DNA from: Clostridia bacterium
Lineage (GTDB): Bacteria; Bacillota; Clostridia; CAKSNL01; HGM11501
Assembly: GCA_030535815.1 (NCBI GenBank)
Contig: JAUNRD010000137.1
Span: 1 to 5,709, forward strand
DNA: 5,709 nucleotides
Reading direction: 5' to 3'
The translations under genes were made by a program, and so were the position numbers. The notes under the pieces are model-generated. The model did no database searches. It saw only the letters and a program-made list of their open reading frames with translations, and was not told the DNA's origin. The stretch's first letter is position 1; every line of letters starts with the position of its first letter. Shown here piece after piece: positions 1-4,934 of this stretch.

Positions 1-503
1 TTTAAAACTTCTTTTCCGGGAGGTCTTAAAGATGCCTTTCTTTCAGCCAGGCCGTAAAGAGACATCAAAAGCTTATCTTTAGGCATTTCCTTCATGGGCT
101 TTGCCTTGAATTTCAAAGGCTCTGCCAAGCGGAAAAACAGATACTTAGATTCAAACTGTCTGTCTCCTATCTTTGTTGCCGTATGCTTAAAGAGCTTGTA
201 TTCCTTTAAGCGTGCAAGCAGACTCTGTTCCTCGTCTTCGGGATTACCTTCTTCCTCCTCGTGTCTGGGAAGCAGGAATTTTGATTTAATATACAAAAGT
301 TCAGATGCTACCACAAGAAATTCACTTGAAAATTCAATATTTTCTTCTTTCCACTGTTCTATATAAGAAAAATACTGGTCTGTGATTTTCGCTAAAGAAA
401 CATCCAAGATGCTTAACTTATTCTTGCTTATAAGTTGCAAAAGCAGATCAAGAGGACCTTCGAACTCCTCGGTTTTAAAAATTACCTCTTCCGTTTTTGA
501 CAC
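1..503 (-). CDS. scpA: Segregation and condensation protein A (ScpA), 3' end cut by window edge
   Basis: ScpA is the kleisin subunit of the bacterial SMC-ScpA-ScpB condensin. It bridges the SMC heads and helps compact and segregate the chromosome. About 167 codons are visible of a usual ~250; the C-terminal winged-helix part lies beyond base 1. The N-terminal kleisin signature FEGPLDLLLQLI is at residues 14-25, followed by the typical stretches KITDQYFSYI, the helix EFLVVASELLYIKSKFLLP and then an acidic EEEE/EDEE segment. It lies 20 nt downstream of lysA on the same strand with no terminator between, so co-transcription is likely; scpB would be expected next, outside the window. The start is uncertain. 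GTG at 503-501 is the only usual start codon in frame before the signature, but it lies inside the ribosome binding site. ACG at 494-492 is better spaced and gives a family-typical N-terminus. An in-frame TAG two codons above the GTG excludes a longer protein. Family identity is firm; the exact start is not. Confidence 0.93.
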   Translation of the reverse strand, partial: MSKTEEVIFKTEEFEGPLDLLLQLISKNKLSILDVSLAKITDQYFSYIEQWKEENIEFSSEFLVVASELLYIKSKFLLPRHEEEEGNPEDEEQSLLARLKEYKLFKHTATKIGDRQFESKYLFFRLAEPLKFKAKPMKEMPKDKLLMSLYGLAERKASLRPPGKEVL

Positions 504-508
504 CTCCT
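501..508 (-). promoter_or_regulatory. Ribosome binding site of scpA, overlapping its GTG
   Basis: AGGAGGTG is a full-length match to the 16S anti-Shine-Dalgarno sequence. The nominal GTG start of scpA is the last three bases of this match, which leaves no spacer. The ACG codon at 494-492 is 6 nt after the end of AGGAGGTG (8 nt after AGGAGG), a normal distance. The site therefore argues for initiation at the ACG or an unusual arrangement at the GTG. Confidence 0.75.
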
Positions 509-523
509 AAAAAGCTTTATGCC

Positions 524-1813
524 TTATATATCAAGCTTAATTAAATCTTCGTAAGTTTCTCTCTTTACAGAGAGTCTGTCCTCGCCCTTTGAAACAAATA
601 CAACAGGAGGACGTGGTATTCTGTTATAATTGCTAGCCATTGAATAGTTGTATGCTCCGGTTGCCTTTACTGCAAGGATATCGCCTTCGGATACTTCACC
701 AAGCGGAACATTTTCGCCAAGCATATCCCCGGACTCACAGCATTTTCCGCAAACGGAAACTATTTTCTCCCTGGGCTGGTCTGCTCTTCCTGCAATAAGA
801 AATTCATACTTTGCCTGATACAGTATATATCTCGGGTTATCCCCCATTCCTCCGTCTACAGAAACGTATGTGCGGATGCCCGGGATTTCTTTCACACTTC
901 CGACTGTATAGAGCGTTACACCCGCCGGACCTGCTATGCTTCTTCCGGGCTCAAACCCTAATCTTATCAGTTCCTTGCCTTCTTTAATCCTGCGCTCTTT
1001 AACATAGGAAAGTACAGGTTTTAATATCTCGTCATAAGGAAGCGGGTTGTCTTCCTCGGTATATTTAATTCCAAATCCTCCGCCGAGCACAAGGTTTGTA
1101 AATGTTCTTCCGAGCTTTTCTTCCATATCATTTATAAAATCAAGCATTATTTCTGCCGTTTCAACAAAGGGCTCTTTTTCGAAAATCTGAGAGCCTATGT
1201 GGCAATGAAATCCGCTTAAGAAAACATTTTCAAGCGTCACTGCTTTTTTGCTGATTTCTTCAGCTGCGCCCGTCTCAATAGCAAAGCCGAATTTTGAATC
1301 TATCTGCCCTGTCTTTATAAAATCATGCGTGTGTGCATCAACACCGGGAGTCACGCGGATAAGAATCTTCTGCACAACGCCCTTTTCTCTTGCAAAACGA
1401 TCTATTTTGATAAGTTCTTCTTCGCTGTCAACAATGAACTTGCCGACCTTCATATCCAAGCCGAACCTGATTTCATCGTCGGTCTTGTTGTTTCCGTGGT
1501 AATGCACCTTCTCCATAGGCACACCTGCTTCTTTGGCAGTAAAAAGCTCGCCGCCGGAAACGCAGTCTATCCCAAGTCCTTCGGTAGAAACAATTCTGCA
1601 CATTTCTTTAATGCACATAGCTTTCGAAGCATATGTTATCATACCGCAGGAATCATAATATTTATCAAGCGCACCCTTAAGTTCACGGCAGGATGCTCTT
1701 ACAACATCTTCGCTCATAACATAAAGCGGAGTGCCGTATTTACGGGCAAGCTCGACTGTATCTGCTCCCGAAATATACAAATGACCGTTTCTCACTTCAT
1801 AATCGCCAAACAT
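524..1813 (-). CDS. lysA: Diaminopimelate decarboxylase
   Basis: This PLP enzyme converts meso-diaminopimelate to L-lysine and CO2 in the cytoplasm, the last step of lysine synthesis. The 429 aa are full length for the family (alanine-racemase-like barrel plus C-terminal beta domain). Visible motifs: YASKAM with the PLP Schiff-base Lys64; HGNNK at 106-110; HCHIGSQI at 203-210; the phosphate-binding glycines GGGFG at 244-248; EPGRS at 288-292; DGGMGDN at 320-326; CCESGD at 358-363 with the active-site Cys359; and GAYNYSMASNYNRIPRP near 386-402. These match the B. subtilis-type LysA closely, including its GKCCESGDM form of the Cys motif. The ATG is supported by GAGGAG (1828-1823) with a 9-nt spacer. 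A perfect promoter lies just upstream; the leader is only about 33 nt, too short for a lysine riboswitch. It is followed by scpA at 20 nt. Confidence 0.97.
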   Translation of the reverse strand: MFGDYEVRNGHLYISGADTVELARKYGTPLYVMSEDVVRASCRELKGALDKYYDSCGMITYASKAMCIKEMCRIVSTEGLGIDCVSGGELFTAKEAGVPMEKVHYHGNNKTDDEIRFGLDMKVGKFIVDSEEELIKIDRFAREKGVVQKILIRVTPGVDAHTHDFIKTGQIDSKFGFAIETGAAEEISKKAVTLENVFLSGFHCHIGSQIFEKEPFVETAEIMLDFINDMEEKLGRTFTNLVLGGGFGIKYTEEDNPLPYDEILKPVLSYVKERRIKEGKELIRLGFEPGRSIAGPAGVTLYTVGSVKEIPGIRTYVSVDGGMGDNPRYILYQAKYEFLIAGRADQPREKIVSVCGKCCESGDMLGENVPLGEVSEGDILAVKATGAYNYSMASNYNRIPRPPVVFVSKGEDRLSVKRETYEDLIKLDI

Positions 1814-1852
1814 AATTGTCTACTCCTCAATTGAACAAATTCTCACCACTAA

Positions 1853-1881
1853 ATTATAGCATAAAACCCTTTATTTGTCAA
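1853..1881 (-). promoter_or_regulatory. Consensus extended -10 sigma-A promoter of lysA(-scpA)
   Basis: On the minus strand, -35 TTGACA (1881-1876), a 17-bp spacer, then -10 TATAAT (1858-1853). The spacer ends in TGC, giving the extended -10 TGnTATAAT. Both hexamers match consensus at every base. Predicted transcription starts near 1846, leaving a leader of about 33 nt with the ribosome binding site GAGGAG at 1828-1823. I see no terminator or obvious operator in the 114 bp between the sigG fragment and lysA, so some read-through from the sigG side cannot be excluded. Confidence 0.9.
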
Positions 1882-1927
1882 AGAATATTTTGCAATCGTA
1901 AGATAAAAATCAACAATATTTTTTATT

Positions 1928-2413
1928 TCATATATTTCTTCTCATTATATCAATAGCACTTTTTTCCAAACGTGATACCTGAGCCTGACTTATCCCCACC
2001 TCCTCCGCCACTTCCATCTGTGTTTTTCCTTCAAAAAAACGAAGCTTTAATATCCTTTTTTCTCTTTCTCCAAGCCTTTTCATTGCTTCCGAAAGAGCAA
2101 TGGATTCTGTCCAGTTTTCATCGGTGTTTTTCTCGTCGGATATCTGATCCATCAGGTATACCGCATCCCCTCCGTCATGATAAACAGGATCAAAGATTGA
2201 AACAGGATCGGCAATAGCGTCAAGGGCCATATCAACATCCTTTTTATCTACTTCAAGAACTTTTGCAATTTCCTCGTTTGTAACCTCTGTTTGCTTTTCA
2301 TTGGAAAGCTTTTCCCGCACCGCTATGACCTTGTATGCCAGGTCCCTTACAGAGCGGCTTACGCGGATTGTGTTATAGTCCCTTAAATATCTTCTTATCT
2401 CTCCGATTATCAT
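1928..2413 (-). CDS. sigG: C-terminal part of sporulation sigma factor SigG, N-terminal ~97 residues missing
   Basis: SigG directs late forespore transcription in spore-forming Firmicutes. The 161 residues correspond to the last part of the ~260-aa protein. They start at MIIGEIRRYLRD (Met98 of B. subtilis SigG, from memory), then IRVSRSVRDLAYK, the region 3 segment, the SigG-typical DPVSIFDPVYHDGGD (69-83) and MDQISDEKNTDENW (88-101), and the region 4.2 helix-turn-helix at about 130-156 (KTQMEVAEEVGISQAQVSRL). These fit SigG better than SigF. Regions 2.1-2.3, which bind core RNA polymerase and melt the -10, are absent. The 15 in-frame codons above the ATG (2414-2458) stop resembling SigG beyond Ile-Pro, and a TAA follows at 2461-2459. 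The ATG has no ribosome binding site and I see no convincing promoter. The rest of the frame is clean. It is either a recent pseudogene or half of a split gene; as it stands it should not work as a sigma factor. Confidence 0.85.
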   Translation of the reverse strand: MIIGEIRRYLRDYNTIRVSRSVRDLAYKVIAVREKLSNEKQTEVTNEEIAKVLEVDKKDVDMALDAIADPVSIFDPVYHDGGDAVYLMDQISDEKNTDENWTESIALSEAMKRLGEREKRILKLRFFEGKTQMEVAEEVGISQAQVSRLEKSAIDIMRRNI

Positions 2414-2441
2414 CGGAATGAATGTATAAAGGCGAAACAGC

Positions 2442-2470
2442 TTGAAAATATAAAGGTTTTATGTTATACT
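2442..2470 (+). promoter_or_regulatory. Extended -10 sigma-A promoter of the PHP phosphatase gene
   Basis: -35 TTGAAA (2442-2447), 17-bp spacer, -10 TATACT (2465-2470), with TGT directly before the -10 (extended -10). Transcription would start near 2477, giving a leader of about 24 nt. The spacer end GGTTTTATG is shared with the lysA promoter. The -35 box is only about 25 bp from the point where the divergent sigG fragment loses homology. Confidence 0.8.
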
Positions 2471-2486
2471 GTCTTTAATTAATTTT

Positions 2487-2493
2487 AAGGTGG
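2487..2493 (+). promoter_or_regulatory. Ribosome binding site of the PHP phosphatase gene
   Basis: AAGGTGG, one mismatch from AAGGAGG, lies 7 nt before the ATG at 2501 and fixes that start. Confidence 0.75.
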
Positions 2494-2500
2494 CATTTAT

Positions 2501-3313
2501 ATGTACGACTCACATACTCATACAAATAATTCAGACGACTGCACACAGAGCCTTGACGGACTCTGTCTTTCCGCCATAGAAAAAGGATTATCAGGAATAA
2601 GTATAACAGACCATGTTGATATACCAAGCTCTGAGAAAACAAAAGCATACGACAGAATACTTCAGAGTCATAAGGAGGTTGACGAAGCAAGAATAAAATA
2701 CGGTGATAAAATAACTATACTTAAAGGCGTTGAGCTTGCGGAAGGTTTTCTCGATAAAGAATACTCAAAAAAAATTCTCGCCCTCCCCGACCTTGATGTT
2801 GCAATATGTTCTGTTCACTGCACACTTATGGGTGAAGTAAATGACTTTTATTCAAAAATTGATTTTTCTCCCTTTACGGAAGAATTCTTAAAAAGCTATT
2901 TTGAAAAATACTTATCCGAGGTTTTGTATACCGCAAAAAATATGGATATTGACATTCTTGCCCATTTAACCTGTCCGCTTCGCTATATCAACGGCAAATT
3001 CAAAAGAGGCATTGATGTTAACGATTATACGGATATGGTCGAAGAAATTTTATCCATCATCATAGAAAGAAATATTGCACTTGAAGTAAACACGTCCGGA
3101 ATGAGCTCATTCTACGGTGAATATATGCCCCCGCTTAACATAGTTGAACTATACTTTTCCATTGGCGGAAGACTAATCACCTTAGGAAGCGATGCTCATA
3201 TAGCCAAAAATGTCGGAAACGCATTCTCCGAAACAAAGGAAAAGCTGAAAAGCATCGGTTTCACGGAATATCACTACTATAAAAAAAGAACGCCCGTCGG
3301 CGTCAAGTTATAA
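2501..3313 (+). CDS. PHP-domain phosphoesterase, probable histidinol-phosphatase (HisJ type)
   Basis: Complete protein of 270 aa, the usual length of HisJ (~268 aa in B. subtilis). HisJ removes phosphate from L-histidinol phosphate, the penultimate reaction sequence of histidine synthesis, using a cluster of metal ions in the cytoplasm. All PHP metal-ligand motifs are present: DSHTHT (His5, His7), ITDHVD (Asp37, His38), the glutamate in KGVELAEG (Glu78), SVHC (His106), ILAHLTCP (His155), LEVNTSG (Glu195, Asn197) and GSDAH (Asp231, His233). No other his gene is in the window and the gene has its own promoter, so it is an orphan copy. The histidinol-phosphatase role is the best family guess; other PHP phosphoesterases acting on different phosphate esters cannot be ruled out from sequence alone. 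It runs divergent from the sigG fragment and convergent with galT, sharing a terminator hairpin with it. Confidence 0.9.
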   Translation: MYDSHTHTNNSDDCTQSLDGLCLSAIEKGLSGISITDHVDIPSSEKTKAYDRILQSHKEVDEARIKYGDKITILKGVELAEGFLDKEYSKKILALPDLDVAICSVHCTLMGEVNDFYSKIDFSPFTEEFLKSYFEKYLSEVLYTAKNMDIDILAHLTCPLRYINGKFKRGIDVNDYTDMVEEILSIIIERNIALEVNTSGMSSFYGEYMPPLNIVELYFSIGGRLITLGSDAHIAKNVGNAFSETKEKLKSIGFTEYHYYKKRTPVGVKL

Positions 3314-3314
3314 A

Positions 3315-3339
3315 AAATGCACCGAATTGCGGTGCATTT
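3315..3339. terminator. Shared intrinsic terminator between convergent PHP gene and galT
   Basis: A perfect 10-bp inverted repeat, AAATGCACCG and CGGTGCATTT, around a 5-nt loop (3325-3329). On the minus strand the stem runs into TTTTTTA (3317-3311), a good U-tract that makes it a strong terminator for galT. On the plus strand the tail is TTTCACTTTATTT, weaker but likely functional for the PHP gene. The PHP stop codon TAA (3311-3313) is part of the run that supplies the galT U-tract. Confidence 0.88.
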
Positions 3340-3343
3340 CACT

Positions 3344-4837
3344 TTATTTAACCGATTCTGCAAAGCGGCGGAAAGCGTCTCTTCCCTCTTTTGTGCATTT
3401 GTAAACCCCGGCATGCTCCAGTACTTTTACAAATACCTTTCCGACTTCGTCTTTAATGATTGAATCAACGTTTTCGGCCGTAACATTATTATAATTTCCA
3501 ATGAAGCCGTCAACCCAGCTTTCGTGCTTTGCGGTACGCTCATCGGAGGATAAATTCTTTCCCGAAACGATGAATTCTTCCACTAAGCTGAGTTCCTCCT
3601 TAAGTCTTGCAGGAAGAACCGCAAGGCCCATAACTTCGATAAGTCCGATATTTTCCTTCTTGATGTTATGAAGCTCTGCATGAGGATGATATACACCTAA
3701 AGGATGCTCTTCGGTTGTTATGTTGTTACGGAGAACAAGGTCAAGCTCAAAAGATCCGTTCTTCATTCTTGCTATGGGAGTTATTGTGTTATGAGGCTCA
3801 CCGTCTGTTTCTGCGAATATAAAAGCTTCTTCATCGGTGTAGCTCCTCCAGGAAGCAAGGATTTTATCTGCAAGAAGACATATTCTGTCTTTATCTTTGC
3901 TGCGAAGTCTTATAGTTGCCATAGGCCAGGCAACAATTCCTGCTTCTATATCGGAAAAGCCTGCAAATTCAAGTCTTTCTTCTATAGGCGCTTTCGCCAT
4001 GGCAAATTCATATCTTCCGCCCTGGAAGTGGTCGTGCGTAAGAATAGAGCCGCCCACAATAGGCAAATCCGCATTGGAGCCAACGAAATAATGGGGAAAC
4101 TGCTCGACAAAGGACAAAAGCTTTCTGAAGGTATCGGGATTTATCTGCATCGGTGTGTGTTCTGAATTGAATACTATGCAATGCTCATTATAGTAAACAT
4201 AAGGAGAATACTGGAAGCACCAGGGGTTTCCGTTTACCGTAATCGGTATAATTCTGTGATTTTCCCTTGCAGGGAAATTTTCGTTTCCTGCATAGCCTTC
4301 GCTTTCACGGCAAAGCTGACATTTCGGGTATCCGCTCTGCTTCTTTAATTTTGCCGCGGCAATGGCTTTAGGATCTTTTTCGGGCTTTGAAAGATTAATT
4401 GTTATATCAATATCGCCGTATTTGCTTTCCGTAACCCATTTTACGTCCTTTTTAATTCTGTAACGTCTTATATAATCGGTATCTTGACTGAATTTATAAA
4501 ACCAGTCTGTCGCCTTTTCGCCCGATTCTTCACGCAATGCATTGAATTTCTTTATAACCTCCGAAGGTCTTTTGGTAAGAATTCCCATAATTTTTGTATC
4601 AAACAAATCACGGTATACTACACTGTCCTCAATTATGCTGTTTTCTGTCGCAAATGTGAGAATTTCGCCGAGAGTTTCCTCTAGATTAATATCCGAAAAC
4701 TCCTCTTTCGGCTCGTCATATTCCGAAAGGTTGAGAAGTGCCATAATCTGATTGGTAATATATATCTTATCTTCTTTTTCTATAAGTCCTTTTTCAATTC
4801 CGTATGTAACAAGTTTTTTTATGCTTTTATTAATCAT
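3344..4837 (-). CDS. galT: UTP/UDP-glucose--hexose-1-phosphate uridylyltransferase, class II GalT
   Basis: GalT moves the uridylyl group from UDP-glucose to galactose-1-phosphate, the middle step of the Leloir pathway in the cytoplasm. The 497 aa fit the long class II family found in Firmicutes (~490 aa), not the ~350-aa class I enzyme. Visible: CQLC at 173-176; ENHRIIPITVNGNPWCFQYSP-type core around 192-212; the active-site stretch THDHFQGG at 267-274, in which His268-Asp-His270-Phe-Gln272 corresponds to the His-x-His-x-Gln motif bearing the uridylylated histidine; HPHAELHNIKKENIGLIEVMG at about 384-404, typical of class II. The ATG is supported by GGAGG (4848-4844) with a 6-nt spacer and by a promoter at 4873-4901. 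It ends at a strong terminator. No galK or galE is adjacent, so it appears to be a single-gene unit; the partner genes must lie elsewhere. Confidence 0.95.
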   Translation of the reverse strand: MINKSIKKLVTYGIEKGLIEKEDKIYITNQIMALLNLSEYDEPKEEFSDINLEETLGEILTFATENSIIEDSVVYRDLFDTKIMGILTKRPSEVIKKFNALREESGEKATDWFYKFSQDTDYIRRYRIKKDVKWVTESKYGDIDITINLSKPEKDPKAIAAAKLKKQSGYPKCQLCRESEGYAGNENFPARENHRIIPITVNGNPWCFQYSPYVYYNEHCIVFNSEHTPMQINPDTFRKLLSFVEQFPHYFVGSNADLPIVGGSILTHDHFQGGRYEFAMAKAPIEERLEFAGFSDIEAGIVAWPMATIRLRSKDKDRICLLADKILASWRSYTDEEAFIFAETDGEPHNTITPIARMKNGSFELDLVLRNNITTEEHPLGVYHPHAELHNIKKENIGLIEVMGLAVLPARLKEELSLVEEFIVSGKNLSSDERTAKHESWVDGFIGNYNNVTAENVDSIIKDEVGKVFVKVLEHAGVYKCTKEGRDAFRRFAESVK

Positions 4838-4852
4838 TTTTGTCCTCCGCTT

Positions 4853-4871
4853 GTTAAATTTCTAACTTAAC
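4853..4871. repeat. Imperfect palindrome over the galT transcription start, possible operator
   Basis: The 19 bases from 4853 to 4871 form an imperfect inverted repeat with GTTAA/TTAAC arms at the outer ends (14 of 19 positions symmetrical). It covers the predicted start point, where a repressor would block galT. It matches no operator that I recognise and the sequence is AT-rich, so chance is a real alternative. Confidence 0.25.
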
Positions 4872-4872
4872 T

Positions 4873-4901
4873 ATTATGGCACAACTTGGGCTGTTTGTCA
4901 A
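4873..4901 (-). promoter_or_regulatory. Extended -10 sigma-A promoter of galT
   Basis: On the minus strand, -35 TTGACA (4901-4896), 17-bp spacer, -10 CATAAT (4878-4873), with TGC before the -10. Predicted start is near 4866, with a leader of about 29 nt containing GGAGG. The upstream gene's terminator T-tract is directly next to the -35 box, so galT has little room for upstream activator sites. Confidence 0.87.
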
Positions 4902-4904
4902 GAA

Positions 4905-4930
4905 AAAGGAGCTGCATTTGCAGCTCCTTT
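4905..4930 (-). terminator. Intrinsic terminator of the SLH protein gene
   Basis: Perfect 11-bp stem AAAGGAGCTGC / GCAGCTCCTTT around the 4-nt loop ATTT. On the minus strand it lies 4 nt after the SLH gene's stop codon (4937-4935) and runs into TTTTTC, then directly into TTGACA of the galT promoter. It separates the two same-strand genes into distinct transcription units. Confidence 0.92.
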
Positions 4931-4934
4931 AAGA

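Noticed and set aside
94..366. A 90-codon open frame on the plus strand opposite scpA
   Set aside because: Serine-rich low-complexity product that is the complement of ScpA's acidic segment.
1325..1834. A 169-codon open frame on the plus strand opposite lysA
   Set aside because: It lies wholly antisense to a full-length, motif-rich LysA, resembles no family, and has no promoter or ribosome binding site.
1880..1927. Possible terminator after the sigG fragment (AATATT repeats and a run of A/T)
   Set aside because: Arms are short, AT-only and far apart; no stable stem followed by a T-tract.
2474..2483. The 8-bp palindrome TTAATTAA before the PHP gene
   Set aside because: Short and expected by chance in AT-rich leader DNA; no extended symmetry around it.
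2464..2487. A possible minus-strand promoter for the sigG fragment (TATAAC at 2469-2464)
   Set aside because: No acceptable -35 at the right distance, and the hexamer is the complement of the much better plus-strand -10 box.
2475..2690. A minus-strand frame opposite the start of the PHP gene, considered as a source of the missing SigG N-terminus
   Set aside because: Its translation has none of the SigG region 2 motifs and lies antisense to the conserved PHP metal-binding start.
3704..4165. A 153-codon open frame on the plus strand opposite galT
   Set aside because: Antisense shadow of conserved GalT codons, including the active-site region; no family resemblance or start signals.
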